Source: Ruminococcus sp.
GTDB taxonomy: Bacteria > Bacillota > Clostridia > Oscillospirales > Acutalibacteraceae
Length of the DNA: 64,000 nt
Direction of reading: 5' to 3'
NCBI GenBank assembly: GCA_022510945.1
Contig: JAFLSK010000002.1
Span: 33,911 to 97,910, forward strand
Part shown: one piece after another, positions 1 through 10,718 of the stretch
Layout: every line of letters begins with the position of its first letter
Position numbering within the stretch: the first letter of the stretch is position 1
Notes under the pieces: model-generated
The model's database searches: none
What the model was told of the DNA's origin: nothing
Seen by the model: only the letters and a program-made list of their open reading frames with translations
Translations under genes and position numbers: made by a program

Positions 1-1146
1 GGCGATTGCGCCTTTAGTCTGAGATAGTATTTTGTTGTCGATGTCACAGCAGGTGTATCCGCTGAAATCCACCGTGCCGCCTGAAAGCTTTTGCCATCTT
101 TGCGTTGCCTGAACAGGTGCGCCGTCCTCGTCAACAGGCACATAGTAAACATTATATTCAGCGCCGACGGATGTCGATTCAAAGACAACCTTTTCGAGAA
201 CGTTTCCGTTTTCGGCAAAGTCGAATACATTGAAGTAGATTACGTCCTTGTCGTCAACGTATTGGAATTCGTACGTCGCACCGTAAAACTCGTTCTGGTA
301 AATGCTTCTGTCCTCGGTAATTTCAATCATCTCTTCAATCATATAACTCGGGCCGAAAAATTCGTCGTTGAAAAGATAATAATCCTCGTACGAAATCCAA
401 AGATATCCGCCGATACGGTTATCGTTCGGACCCCAGCTGTTCTTGCACAGCCATGCGCCGTCCTCCTCGGGCGTGTATTTTCCGTCGAAGTTTTCCTTGC
501 TGTAGTTATCGTCCCAACCTACGACCGAAACAGTATGACCATTAATCGAAGGAATTTTGCTTGTGAGAGCGAAGGAACAGTTGTCTTGGCTATAGGCTCG
601 GGTGAAGCTATTGAAGTTAGCCGTAACCGCGCCGCTGTTCATAATTGATTTTTTGATTAGGCTTCTGTTGTTTCTGTCAGCGTAAATCAGCGAGCTTACG
701 CCGTAGCCGGCGGATTCACCGTTTTCGCTTTCTGGGCCGCCCCAACTCGTAAAGTATCCGATAGGAATGTATGTAAATCCCGCCTCGAGCGGGTCTCTCT
801 GCCAGCCTGTCCCGTCCTCTCGAACAGTTCCCCAGATATCGAGCGCGTTTGTGCTAAGTGCAAACCTGAAGGCGTTGTTCTTGAGCAACGCTGTTTCAAA
901 GGAGGAAATTGCCGCATACGCCCAGCATACGTTGCCAACCTGCCTTTTAACGTCTGTGCAGTGCCCGAGCTCAAGCGAACTGTATTTTGAGGGCAAAGTA
1001 TCCTCCTCATCCTGCTCGATTATCTGCTCGGGCGCGTCGTATCCCGTCGCACGGCTGCCGATTGTTGCCGCGTTAGCGGAAAGTGTAGAGCCCGAGATTA
1101 ATGCAACTATAAAAATTGTCGTAAGAATTTTAGTAAATTTCTTCAT
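1..1146 (-). CDS. Papain-family (C1) cysteine peptidase, secreted, C-terminus truncated by window edge
   Basis: Read by hand on the minus strand (absent from the ORF track because it runs off the edge): MKKFTKILTTIFIVALISGSTLSANA... signal peptide, then DVKRQVGNVCWAYAAISSFE (C1 active-site Cys block), HTVSVVGWDD and CKNSWG motifs. Confidence 0.85.
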   Translation of the reverse strand, partial: MKKFTKILTTIFIVALISGSTLSANAATIGSRATGYDAPEQIIEQDEEDTLPSKYSSLELGHCTDVKRQVGNVCWAYAAISSFETALLKNNAFRFALSTNALDIWGTVREDGTGWQRDPLEAGFTYIPIGYFTSWGGPESENGESAGYGVSSLIYADRNNRSLIKKSIMNSGAVTANFNSFTRAYSQDNCSFALTSKIPSINGHTVSVVGWDDNYSKENFDGKYTPEEDGAWLCKNSWGPNDNRIGGYLWISYEDYYLFNDEFFGPSYMIEEMIEITEDRSIYQNEFYGATYEFQYVDDKDVIYFNVFDFAENGNVLEKVVFESTSVGAEYNVYYVPVDEDGAPVQATQRWQKLSGGTVDFSGYTCCDIDNKILSQTKGAIA

Positions 1147-1280
1147 TGTAAACACCAAAATATTATCAATTATATACACAATAATTCTACCACTGTTCGC
1201 GTCTAAAGTAAAGAGCAAAATCATAGAAAATACGCATAGTTTCAGGTAAATTCCGCCATAATAGATACGGGAGTGATTAT

Positions 1281-2165
1281 ATGGAACGTAGAACAGACCT
1301 CGCGCTTGAGGCGCGCGAGCTTGCCGGAGAGGATATTCAGGGCGTGGAATTTTCGCGACGCAAAGAATGTGGTATGGAAATATCCCGCCTTGTCGTAAAA
1401 AATCATCAGGCGAGCGTAAAACTCAAGAAAGACGAGGGAACCTACATCACCGTCGAAATCCCCGCTCTCACCGATAACTTTCTGAGCACCGACGAGAGAA
1501 TCTCGGTGATAGGCAAGGAGATTCGCAGGCTTCTGCCCGTCAACGGCTTAGTCCTTGTGTGCGGGTTGGGAAACATCGATATAACGCCCGACGCCCTCGG
1601 ACCAAAGAGCGCGTCGCGAATTCTTGCAACCCGCCATATAACGGGCGAATTCGCAAGAAGCACAGGACTCGACAGACTCCGACCCGTTGCCGTGCTCAGC
1701 ACGGGCGTAACGGGACAGACGGGCATAGAAACGTTCGAGTATATCGAGAGTATCGTCCGGAAGGTGCGCCCGACTGCTGTGATTGTGATTGACGCGCTCG
1801 CCTCGCGGCGTATAAGCAGGCTCGGCTGCACCGTACAGATAAGCGATACGGGAATTTCTCCGGGCGCGGGTGTACAGAATCACAGGAAGAAAATAAATTT
1901 CGAGACCGTGGGAATTCCGGTCATAGCCCTCGGCGTGCCTACCGTGGTCGACGCGGTGACTCTTGTGCTCGATTTGCTCGATGTGGACGATGAGAAAACC
2001 GCCGAGGATTTGAAAACATCTCTCAATCCTAAAAACCGCACTATGGTCGTAACCCCGAAGGAAATCGACCTGTTGATAGACCGCGCGAGCCGACTTATAT
2101 CGCTTTCGCTCAACTGTGCTCTCCAGAAGGACGTGGATATTCAGCTTATCGAGGCGCTGCTGTAA
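1281..2165 (+). CDS. gpr: GPR germination (spore) endopeptidase
   Basis: MERRTDLALEARE..., LVCGLGNIDITPDALGP, VTGQTGIETFEYI, IDALASR motifs typical of GPR (A25 peptidase). Confidence 0.93.
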   Translation: MERRTDLALEARELAGEDIQGVEFSRRKECGMEISRLVVKNHQASVKLKKDEGTYITVEIPALTDNFLSTDERISVIGKEIRRLLPVNGLVLVCGLGNIDITPDALGPKSASRILATRHITGEFARSTGLDRLRPVAVLSTGVTGQTGIETFEYIESIVRKVRPTAVIVIDALASRRISRLGCTVQISDTGISPGAGVQNHRKKINFETVGIPVIALGVPTVVDAVTLVLDLLDVDDEKTAEDLKTSLNPKNRTMVVTPKEIDLLIDRASRLISLSLNCALQKDVDIQLIEALL

Positions 2166-2226
2166 TCTCTCATAATTTAAAATAATTAACATATATTTTT
2201 ATGAGAAGTTATAAGCAGGTGATAGT

Positions 2227-3312
2227 GTGAAATTCAAGGGAAAGGTAAAAACGGTCTTGTCGGTACTGCTGTCGCTCGTACTTGTCGCGACTGCGCTGTG
2301 TTGCGTTGCGGCAAGAGTACCTTTGTATTTTAACAGCGACAGCGCGGTTGTGATGTCAGCGGCACTCACTATTTCTAAGGGTATATATGACACGCATATA
2401 AAGACAGAAAAAAAGGCTGAAAAAATGAATAAGAAAACTGTCGCCGAAACCGAGCCTGTCACCGAATCAAGGCCTACGTCCTCCGATTTCTCACAGAAAT
2501 ACTACAACACCTTCTCCAATCATAAAAACTCCAAGAAATACCCTGTTTATACCAAGCAGTACACTGCGGGCGGAAAGAAATATCAGAATTTTTACGTTAA
2601 AAACAATACTAACTTTGCGCTTAATATCGGCGAAACACTTAACGCCGAAATGCCTTTTAAAATGGAGAACACCGACGAAGTACAGGTGCTGATATACCAC
2701 ACCCACACAAGCGAAAGCTACCTTGATTGCGACGTCGGTTACTACTACTCCGACTACTATCCGCGAACAAGCGACAAGCGTTATAATGTAACTCAGGTCG
2801 GCGAGGAAATTGCAAATGAGCTCAGAGCGCAGGGGATAGGCGTAATCCACGACACAACCTCGCACGATAACACATACACGGGTAGCTATCTTCGCAGTCG
2901 CGCAACAATCGAGAAATACATCGAGAAGTACCCGAAAATTAAGGTGACTCTCGATATTCACCGCGATGCCATAGGCTCGGATACATATAAAGTCAAGCCC
3001 ACCTTTACCTATAAGGGAAAGAAGGGCGCTCAGATTATGATAATGACGGGCTATGACCCGACGGGTGAATTTAATTTTCCAAATTGGAATTATAATCTGC
3101 GCTTTGCTTTAAAACTCCAGCAGAGCTGCGAGAATAATTTCGGCGGAATGACGCGTCCGCTCGACTTCGGAAACTTCGCGTATAATATGAATGTCAACAC
3201 GGGCTCGCTGCTAATAGAGGTCGGCACGGACTCGAATACTTTAGAGGAGGCGAAGTATTCAGGAAAATTATTGGGGAAAGCTCTTGCGCAAGTATTGCAA
3301 AATAATGTGTAA
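2227..3312 (+). CDS. spoIIP: Stage II sporulation protein P
   Basis: N-terminal TM, QVLIYHTHTSESY, TLDIHRDAI, LLIEVGTDSNTLEEA motifs of SpoIIP amidase; directly follows gpr. Confidence 0.92.
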   Translation: MKFKGKVKTVLSVLLSLVLVATALCCVAARVPLYFNSDSAVVMSAALTISKGIYDTHIKTEKKAEKMNKKTVAETEPVTESRPTSSDFSQKYYNTFSNHKNSKKYPVYTKQYTAGGKKYQNFYVKNNTNFALNIGETLNAEMPFKMENTDEVQVLIYHTHTSESYLDCDVGYYYSDYYPRTSDKRYNVTQVGEEIANELRAQGIGVIHDTTSHDNTYTGSYLRSRATIEKYIEKYPKIKVTLDIHRDAIGSDTYKVKPTFTYKGKKGAQIMIMTGYDPTGEFNFPNWNYNLRFALKLQQSCENNFGGMTRPLDFGNFAYNMNVNTGSLLIEVGTDSNTLEEAKYSGKLLGKALAQVLQNNV

Positions 3313-3362
3313 TTTGGTATAATCTTTATTAAGTATAAAATGGGTACTTTGGAGTTTTATCT

Positions 3363-4001
3363 ATGAAGTTTAAAAATAAATGCTCAAGGCTTACGTCGCT
3401 TTTCGCGGTAATACTTGTTTTGGTTGCATCGTCTTTCTGCGTTTTTGCAGTTCCCGACGAGTCCGACGCGGTCGCTGTGCCGGAGACGTTAGCGCCGACA
3501 GAGCCTGTAACAGAGGCTCCTACGCCCGCTCCGACTGAGCCTCCTACCGAGCCTCCGACAAATCCGCCCACCGAGCCGCCTACCGAGGCGCCGACGTACG
3601 CTCCTGCTCAGCCTGTTACCGAGGCTCCTACTCAGGCAGCCGCACCGGCGCAAACTGAGCCGCCTACCGTCGCGACTCAGGCGACTAAAGCGACAGTTAT
3701 CGAAACAGACGCCTATCAGCTCCCCGTGGCTCCCGTCGAGCCCGACCCGACCGCACCTGTCATTTCGCGCGGAGAGGACGGCGACCTCACCTACGGATAT
3801 GTAAGCTGGGCGTGCGTTCTTGTGGGAGTTTTGGCTGTTACGGTCGTTATTATCAGTAACAAATCGCATTACTACGGCGGCAGCGGAAAGCAACGCTACG
3901 ACGAGGGCGATAAGATTACGGGGCAGAAACGACTCTTAAACGACGATTATTATAATAACAGAAAGTACAATTCCTACTACACTAAGGATACAAGAAGCTA
4001 A
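3363..4001 (+). CDS. Secreted/membrane protein with Pro/Thr/Glu repeat linker and one C-terminal TM
   Basis: Signal peptide, (P/A)PTEPPTEPPTNPPTEPPTEAPT repeat tract, TM segment VSWACVLVGVLAVTVVIISN. Confidence 0.6.
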   Translation: MKFKNKCSRLTSLFAVILVLVASSFCVFAVPDESDAVAVPETLAPTEPVTEAPTPAPTEPPTEPPTNPPTEPPTEAPTYAPAQPVTEAPTQAAAPAQTEPPTVATQATKATVIETDAYQLPVAPVEPDPTAPVISRGEDGDLTYGYVSWACVLVGVLAVTVVIISNKSHYYGGSGKQRYDEGDKITGQKRLLNDDYYNNRKYNSYYTKDTRS

Positions 4002-4973
4002 ATGAAAATCGGTAATATAGAAATCGGCAAGGTTGCCTTAGCGCCGCTTGCGGGGATTACCGATATGGCGTTTCGTCAGATTTGCCGCGGCTTTGGCTCA
4101 GGCTACTGTGAGACTGAGATGGTCTCCGCGAAGGCTTTAAGCTTTAACGATAAGAAAAGCTTCGAACTTATGGAGCTTTCCGACGACGAGCATCCCTGCG
4201 GAATACAGTTGTTCGGCAGTGAGCCCGACGTTATCGCTAACGCCGCTATCCTCGCGAAAAACGCGGGAGCGGACGTAATCGACGTAAATATGGGCTGTCC
4301 CGCCCCGAAAATCGCGGGTAACGGTTCAGGCTCTGCTCTTATGAAAAATCCCGTGCTTTGCGGCGAAATCGTCGCCGCAATCAAAAGCAAGGTTGATTTA
4401 CCCGTTACGGTCAAAATCCGCAAAGGCTTTGACAACGAGAGTGTAAACGCCGTTGAGGTTGCCTCGATTTGCGAGCAAAACGGCGCGGATGCGATTATCG
4501 TCCACGGACGCACAAGGCAGCAGTATTATTCCGGTCAATGCGACCTCGATATAATAAAAGCGGTGAAATCCGCCGTTTCCGTTCCCGTTATCGGCAACGG
4601 CGACGTAAAAGACATAAAGAGCGCACAGAAAATGCTCAACTACACCGGTTGCGACGGCGTTATGGTTGCGCGAGCTGCTCTCGGAAATCCGTGGATATTC
4701 AGAATATTCAAAGAATATTTCGATAAAAGAATTATAATCGACGCTCCCTCAAATGAGGACAAGCTTAAAATTATGCGCGAGCATATTGAGCTTGTGTGCA
4801 AGTATAAAGGCGAGCACCTCGGTATGCTTCAATCACGCAAGCAAATCGCGTGGTACTTAAAGGGCTTCAAGGGCGCGGCAAAATTCCGAAACGAAGCGGG
4901 TACAGTCAGCACACTCGACGATATGTACAAGCTTATCGACCGAGTGTTACTTTATCAATCAGTCAATAATTAA
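4002..4973 (+). CDS. dusB: tRNA-dihydrouridine synthase
   Basis: [55 protein letters not shown] motifs. Confidence 0.93.
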   Translation: MKIGNIEIGKVALAPLAGITDMAFRQICRGFGSGYCETEMVSAKALSFNDKKSFELMELSDDEHPCGIQLFGSEPDVIANAAILAKNAGADVIDVNMGCPAPKIAGNGSGSALMKNPVLCGEIVAAIKSKVDLPVTVKIRKGFDNESVNAVEVASICEQNGADAIIVHGRTRQQYYSGQCDLDIIKAVKSAVSVPVIGNGDVKDIKSAQKMLNYTGCDGVMVARAALGNPWIFRIFKEYFDKRIIIDAPSNEDKLKIMREHIELVCKYKGEHLGMLQSRKQIAWYLKGFKGAAKFRNEAGTVSTLDDMYKLIDRVLLYQSVNN

Positions 4974-5001
4974 ATCAAATATACATAAGGAGAGTTTAGT
5001 A

Positions 5002-6249
5002 ATGAAAGCAATGGACAACATCGAATTTGTAAAATCCATCGACCCTGAGGTCGGCAAATCTATGGAGGAGGAGCTCGCTCGTCAGAGACGTAACCTTGAG
5101 CTCATCGCCAGCGAGAACATCGTAAGCGAGGCTGTTATGGCTGCTATGGGCAGCGTGCTCACCAACAAGTACGCCGAGGGTCTTCCCGGAAAGCGTTACT
5201 ACGGCGGTTGCCAGTGTGTAGACGTTGTTGAGGATATCGCGCGCGAGAGAGCGTGCAAGCTCTTCGGCGCAGAGGCATGTAACGTTCAGCCTCACTCTGG
5301 CGCACAGGCTAACACAGCCGTTTACTTCGCAATGCTCGAGCCCGGCGATACTGTTATGGGTATGAACCTCAACGAGGGCGGTCACCTTACTCACGGCTCA
5401 CCTGTAAATATTTCGGGTAAATACTTCAACTTCGTTGCATACGGCGTTGACCCCGAGACTCATTATATCGACTATGACAAGGTTTTAGAAACAGCAAAAG
5501 AGTGCAAGCCCAAGCTTATCGTTGCCGGCGCAAGCGCATATCCGCGTGTTATCGACTTTGCAAAGCTGCGCGAAATTGCCGACGAGGTCGGCGCATATCT
5601 TATGGTAGATATGGCTCATATCGCAGGCTTGGTTGCAGGCGGCGCCCATCCGAACCCTGTTCCTTATTGCGACTTCGTTACTACTACAACCCACAAAACT
5701 CTCCGCGGTCCTCGCGGCGGTCTTATCCTTATGAAGGAGAAGTACGCTAAGGACATCAACAAGGCTGTATTCCCGGGTACACAGGGCGGTCCTCTTATGC
5801 ACACAATCGCCGCTAAGGCAGTATGCTTCGGCGAGGCTATGAAGCCCGAGTTCAAGGAGTATGCTCAGCAGATTGTTAAGAACTGTAAGGCTCTCGCTGA
5901 CGGTCTCGTAAAGCGCGGTAATAAGCTTGTTTCCGGCGGTACGGACAACCACGTTCTCCTTATGGATCTTCGCGGCACAGGCGTTACAGGCAAGGAGCTT
6001 GAGGCTCGCCTTGACGAGTGCTACATCACCGTAAACAAGAATACTATTCCTAACGAGCCGCTCTCTCCGTTCGTAACCTCAGGCGTGCGTATCGGCACCG
6101 CCGCTGTTACAACAAGAGGTCTTAAGGAAGACGATATGGATAAGATTGCTGAGTACATCACCCTCGTGCTCAACGACTTCGAGGGCAACGCCGACAAGGT
6201 AAGAGCAGGCGTTGAGGAAATCTGCAAAAAATATCCTCTCTATGAATAA
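5002..6249 (+). CDS. glyA: Serine hydroxymethyltransferase
   Basis: [54 protein letters not shown]-lysine motif. Confidence 0.97.
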   Translation: MKAMDNIEFVKSIDPEVGKSMEEELARQRRNLELIASENIVSEAVMAAMGSVLTNKYAEGLPGKRYYGGCQCVDVVEDIARERACKLFGAEACNVQPHSGAQANTAVYFAMLEPGDTVMGMNLNEGGHLTHGSPVNISGKYFNFVAYGVDPETHYIDYDKVLETAKECKPKLIVAGASAYPRVIDFAKLREIADEVGAYLMVDMAHIAGLVAGGAHPNPVPYCDFVTTTTHKTLRGPRGGLILMKEKYAKDINKAVFPGTQGGPLMHTIAAKAVCFGEAMKPEFKEYAQQIVKNCKALADGLVKRGNKLVSGGTDNHVLLMDLRGTGVTGKELEARLDECYITVNKNTIPNEPLSPFVTSGVRIGTAAVTTRGLKEDDMDKIAEYITLVLNDFEGNADKVRAGVEEICKKYPLYE

Positions 6250-6330
6250 TTAATAAAACGACGGCAGAACGCCGTGTGGGCGGGCCTGTGTGTCCGCCCG
6301 TTCGTTTACAGAAAACTTTTGGAGGTAACT

Positions 6331-7602
6331 ATGTCCGCTCCTTTAGCCGACCGACTTCGCCCGCAAGGTCTCGACGATATAGTAGGGCAGAAGCATTTGC
6401 TCGGAAAAAACAAGCCGCTTCGGAAAATTATCGAAAGCGGTGAGATTCCAAATTTAATATTCTACGGTCCGTCGGGAGTAGGCAAGACGACTCTCGCGAA
6501 TTATATCGCGAAGATTACTAACCGCGAGTTTAAAAAGCTCAACGGCACAACTGCCTCGACCGCCGACATTAAGGAAGTTTTCGCAAGCACGGACACCCTG
6601 CTCGGAATCAACGGCGTTGTGCTCTACCTCGACGAAATCCAGTATTTCAACAAAAAGCAGCAACAGACCCTGCTCGAGTACATAGAGAACGGCAAAATCA
6701 CCCTAATCGCCTCGACCACTGAAAACCCGTATTTCTATGTGTACAACGCGATTCTCTCGCGCAGCACGGTGTTCGAGTTCAAGAGCGTCGAGCCTGTCGA
6801 GATTGAGAAAGCGGTGCTTCGAGGTATCGACTTTCTTGCTCAGGAGCAGAATATCGAAATTGAAATTGACGATCAAAGCGTAACTCACATCGCTACCGCT
6901 TGCGGCGGCGACGTGCGTAAGGCGATGAATGCCGTGGAGCTTTCTGTCCTCGCATCACCTGAGAAGGACGGGAAAAAGGTAGTCGAGTACAGCACTGTCG
7001 AGGAGCTCACCCAGAAATCCGCCGTGCGCTATGACCGCGACGGCGACGAGCACTACGACATAGTTTCCGCTTATCAGAAAAGTATGCGCGGCTCCGACCC
7101 TGACGCCTCTCTGCACTACCTTGCGCGTTTGCTCGAGGCGGGCGATTTACCCTCCGCCTGCCGCAGACTTATGGTGTGCGCCGCCGAGGATGTTGGGCTT
7201 GCATATCCTCAGATTTTGCCCATAGTCCACAGCTGCGTTGAAATAGCTATGAAGGTCGGCCTTCCCGAGGCGCAGATTCCGCTTGCGGACGCGGTTATTC
7301 TCGTCGCTACAGCGCCTAAGTCGAACTCGGGCGTTAACGCAATTCACGCCGCCGCAGCCGATATAAAAGCGGGCAAGGGCGGACCTATACCGCGTCAGCT
7401 ACAGAATATGCACTACGACGGCGAGGATAATCAGAACAAGGGTCAGTTCTATATCTACCCGCATAATTACCCGAACCATTGGACATACCAGCAGTACCTG
7501 CCCGACTCACTCGTAAACGCCAGATATTACGAGTACGGCGACAACAAAAACGAGCAGGCATTCAAAGCGTATTGGGAAAAAATTAAAAATATAAAGGAGT
7601 AA
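6331..7602 (+). CDS. rarA: Replication-associated recombination protein A (AAA+ ATPase)
   Basis: Start set at ATG 6331 after GGAGGT; MSAPLADRLRPQGLDDIVGQKHLLG, GPSGVGKTTLANYIA, LYLDEIQYFNKKQQ. Confidence 0.92.
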   Translation: MSAPLADRLRPQGLDDIVGQKHLLGKNKPLRKIIESGEIPNLIFYGPSGVGKTTLANYIAKITNREFKKLNGTTASTADIKEVFASTDTLLGINGVVLYLDEIQYFNKKQQQTLLEYIENGKITLIASTTENPYFYVYNAILSRSTVFEFKSVEPVEIEKAVLRGIDFLAQEQNIEIEIDDQSVTHIATACGGDVRKAMNAVELSVLASPEKDGKKVVEYSTVEELTQKSAVRYDRDGDEHYDIVSAYQKSMRGSDPDASLHYLARLLEAGDLPSACRRLMVCAAEDVGLAYPQILPIVHSCVEIAMKVGLPEAQIPLADAVILVATAPKSNSGVNAIHAAAADIKAGKGGPIPRQLQNMHYDGEDNQNKGQFYIYPHNYPNHWTYQQYLPDSLVNARYYEYGDNKNEQAFKAYWEKIKNIKE

Positions 7603-7608
7603 TTTCTG

Positions 7609-8781
7609 ATGCTTGGAAATTTCAGTTATTCAAACCCCACAAAGCTATATTTCGGCGATGACTCTTTGTCTTTCTTAGCCGAGGAACTTAAGAAGTACGG
7701 CAATAAGATTATGCTTTCCTACGGCGGAGGCTCAATCAAGCGCAACGGCATCTATGACGACGTTGTAAAGGTGCTTAAAGACTGCGGCAAGGAGGTATTT
7801 GAAGACCCCGGAGTTATGTCCAATCCCACAGTGGATAAGCTCTACGAGGGTTGCAAAATCGCCCGCGAAAACGACGTTGACCTCATCCTCGCGGTAGGCG
7901 GAGGTTCTACGATTGACTACGCTAAGGCGGTGTCCGTTTCGGCGTGGTGCGACAGCGACCCGTGGGATAAATACTACCTTAAAATGGAGGAGCCCGACAA
8001 CAGGATTATTCCCGTTGGTAGTATCCTCACTATGGTCGGCACAGGCTCCGAGATGAATGGCGGCTCAGTTATCACCAACCACGAACAAAAGCTTAAAATC
8101 GGTCACGTTTTCGGCGAAGAAGTAATGCCGAAGTTCTCTATACTTAACCCTAAGTATACTTTCACCGTGCCAAAATATCAGATGATTGCCGGTATATTTG
8201 ATATAATGTCGCACATTATGGAGCAGTATTTTTCAGGTGACGACGACAACACCTCCGACTATATCTCCGAGGCGCTTATGAAGTCGCTGATTAACAGCTC
8301 ACGAGTAGCGGTTAAAAATCCCGAAGACTACGAAGCGCGCAGCAACATTATGTGGACTGCGACGTGGGCTCTCAACACTCTGATTGCTTGCGGCAAAGCG
8401 ACCGACTGGGAGGTTCATATGATAGGGCAGGCGATAGGTGCCTACACCGACGCCACCCACGGTATGACGCTTTCCGCGGTTTCGCTCCCGTATTACCGTA
8501 TGATTGCACCTTACGGTCTGCACAAGTTCAAGCGTTTCGCAACAGCGGTGTGGGACGTTTGCATCGAGGGCAAAACTGACGAGGAGATTGTCGAGGAAGG
8601 TCTCAGCGCCATGGAAAGCTGGATGAAGGAGCTCGGTCTCGTGCTCAACGCAAAGGAGCTCGGCGTGACATACGATATGCTCGACGGCATCGCGGACGCA
8701 ACCTTCATCTTCGATGGCGGCTACAAAGTTCTGACAAAAGATGAGATAATTTCTATCATTAAACAAAGTATGAATTATTGA
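7609..8781 (+). CDS. Iron-containing (butanol-type) alcohol dehydrogenase
   Basis: YGGGSIKRNGIYDDVVK, AVGGGSTIDYAKAVS, GTGSEMNGGSVITN, HMIGQAIGAYTDATHGMTLS metal-binding region. Confidence 0.92.
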   Translation: MLGNFSYSNPTKLYFGDDSLSFLAEELKKYGNKIMLSYGGGSIKRNGIYDDVVKVLKDCGKEVFEDPGVMSNPTVDKLYEGCKIARENDVDLILAVGGGSTIDYAKAVSVSAWCDSDPWDKYYLKMEEPDNRIIPVGSILTMVGTGSEMNGGSVITNHEQKLKIGHVFGEEVMPKFSILNPKYTFTVPKYQMIAGIFDIMSHIMEQYFSGDDDNTSDYISEALMKSLINSSRVAVKNPEDYEARSNIMWTATWALNTLIACGKATDWEVHMIGQAIGAYTDATHGMTLSAVSLPYYRMIAPYGLHKFKRFATAVWDVCIEGKTDEEIVEEGLSAMESWMKELGLVLNAKELGVTYDMLDGIADATFIFDGGYKVLTKDEIISIIKQSMNY

Positions 8782-8882
8782 TTACTAACGGCAAAACGGT
8801 GATTTAGTTTTAATTCTAATTAAGAACAAAAATGCTTTTTTTGTATCCCTGTTTTCCTATGGTAAAATTCAACAAAAAATGT

Positions 8883-8917
8883 GGGCGATATTCGTAAATA
8901 TCGCCCAATGTTTTTAT
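8883..8917 (+). terminator. Intrinsic terminator after alcohol dehydrogenase
   Basis: GGGCGATATTcgtaAATATCGCCC followed by a T-rich run. Confidence 0.8.
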
Positions 8918-9020
8918 TCTAAATTAGAAAATTATTGTTTGACTAATTTGTTATAATTACTCTGTAAATCTATATTAATCATATTGGGAAGTTTTGGGAT
9001 TTACCGAAGGAGGAACTTTT

Positions 9021-10700
9021 ATGAAGAAAAAAGGAATTAAGGTTTTAGGCCTGTTTCTTGCGGTAGTTATGGTGCTTTCCTGCTGTGCAGTAGCAGGTCT
9101 GTCCGTTTCCGCCGCTACGGGTGACGTTGTTTATTTTGATAACTCTGTCACACATTTCTCAACCGTAAACTGCTATATGTGGTATGACGGCACTGAAAAT
9201 AACAACGGTAGTTGGCCCGGTAAGCCGATGACAAATGTGTCAGGCGATATCTGGGCATATAACATTGACGGAGATTATGATAAGATTATCTTCAACGACG
9301 GCGGCACACAGTCCGACGACTTAAATTACCCAGGTAACGGACAGATTGCTAAGCCCAACGGCAACGGCAACAAGTTCGGCGTATCCTGGTCAGCATATTC
9401 GGGCGATACAACACTGCCCACCTCTGCAACAACTCCGACATCAGGCGGCTCTTCGTCAGGCGGAAGTTCATCAGGCTCATATTCAATCTACTGCCAGAAC
9501 GACGCAGGCTGGTCAAGCGTTTACTGCTATATGTGGAACAGCGGAACTGATACAAACGGTAGTTGGCCCGGCGTTCCTATGACAAGCCTCGGCGACGGCG
9601 TGTGGGAGTATAACTACTCCAAGCAGTACGCTAACGTTATCTTTAACGGCGGCAGCGATGCAAATAAGACAGGTGACCTCACCACTCCGTCTGTTACATC
9701 AATTTACAACAATAGTTCAAACTCGTGGGAGCCTTATAGCTCAAGCCCCGTAAAGATTACAAGCTTTACATCAAGCATTCAGTCTCCCGCGTATACTAAC
9801 TGCAGCATTAAACTTACAACAGTGGCTAAGTCTGCAGCGGGTTCTCTCTACTATAAGTACACTGTAAACGGCCCGACAGGCGAGTCAGTGCTCTCCAACA
9901 GCGCCGCTTCAAGCGTTACCTGGATTCCGACAGTAGTGGGCACCTACAAAGTAACGGTAGAGGTTACCGACACAGCCGGCAACTCTAACAGCCGTTCTCT
10001 CGACTTCGTAATTAATGACCCGAGCCTGCTCGAAACTGCGTTCATCAGCGCATTCTCGAACTCACTCGGAACAAATACTCAGATTAAGCAGAACACGAAC
10101 ATCACCTTCACGCTTACTGCTCTCGGCGGTCACACAGGTAATAACCTTCTCTTCTACAAGTTTATTATCGTAGACCCTAACGGCGGCACAAACACGCCTT
10201 ACTATACAACAAGCAATACCTACAGCTACACTCCCACAAAGCTCGGCGTGTATACAATACAGGCGTATGTTCAGAACTCTTACAACGACACTGTAAACGG
10301 GACATACACCTACACCTGCGTGGGAGATATTTCCGAAACTCCCGAAGATACATCTCCTGCTCCTGTTCAGCCAACTACAAGTGCTGCTACTGAGAGCACC
10401 ACTGCTCCGACTGAAAGTGTTCCGGGCGGCGTAACGCCACAGCCTACCACTCCGTCGAGCGCTACAGATGCTCCGTCAGAATCCGTGACAACCCCGAGCC
10501 AAAAGACCGAGCGCGGCGATGTTAACGGAGACGGTGTGGTTGACGTTATTGACGTAACAACTCTCCAGAAACACCTTGCATCTGTTTATGTTCCTACATT
10601 CATCGAGAGTCAGGCTGATACTAACAGAGACGGTGCAATCAACATCAAAGATGCTACACGCATTCAGGAGTATCTCGTAGGACTTGTTTCACAGATATAA
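9021..10700 (+). CDS. Secreted starch-binding protein: two CBM26-like modules, two Ig-like (Y_Y_Y-type) repeats, Pro/Thr linker, C-terminal type I dockerin
   Basis: Start at ATG 9021 (GGAGG upstream). Repeats VYFDNS..VNCYMWYDGTENNNGSWPGKPM and IYCQNDAGWSSVYCYMWNSGTDTNGSWPGVPM; C-terminal DVNGDGVVDVIDVTTLQKHLA...DTNRDGAINIKDATRIQEYL dockerin duplication. No catalytic domain visible. Confidence 0.85.
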   Translation: MKKKGIKVLGLFLAVVMVLSCCAVAGLSVSAATGDVVYFDNSVTHFSTVNCYMWYDGTENNNGSWPGKPMTNVSGDIWAYNIDGDYDKIIFNDGGTQSDDLNYPGNGQIAKPNGNGNKFGVSWSAYSGDTTLPTSATTPTSGGSSSGGSSSGSYSIYCQNDAGWSSVYCYMWNSGTDTNGSWPGVPMTSLGDGVWEYNYSKQYANVIFNGGSDANKTGDLTTPSVTSIYNNSSNSWEPYSSSPVKITSFTSSIQSPAYTNCSIKLTTVAKSAAGSLYYKYTVNGPTGESVLSNSAASSVTWIPTVVGTYKVTVEVTDTAGNSNSRSLDFVINDPSLLETAFISAFSNSLGTNTQIKQNTNITFTLTALGGHTGNNLLFYKFIIVDPNGGTNTPYYTTSNTYSYTPTKLGVYTIQAYVQNSYNDTVNGTYTYTCVGDISETPEDTSPAPVQPTTSAATESTTAPTESVPGGVTPQPTTPSSATDAPSESVTTPSQKTERGDVNGDGVVDVIDVTTLQKHLASVYVPTFIESQADTNRDGAINIKDATRIQEYLVGLVSQI

Positions 10701-10718
10701 GGATTGAGGTAAGCAGCA

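Noticed and set aside
1442-2192. Long minus-strand ORFs antisense to gpr (and many similar antisense ORFs in the track)
   Set aside because: They lie opposite well-recognised genes and have low-complexity or implausible sequence with no RBS context; they are shadow ORFs of the codon bias.
3480-3670. PTEPPTEPP repeat tract as a possible DNA repeat or CRISPR-like array
   Set aside because: It is a degenerate codon-level repeat inside a coding linker; no spacer/repeat structure. No CRISPR array was seen in the window.
6262-6302. GC-rich inverted repeat between glyA and rarA as a terminator
   Set aside because: Stem GGGCGGG..CCGCCC exists but there is no T-run, and it sits close to the rarA RBS; too weak to call.
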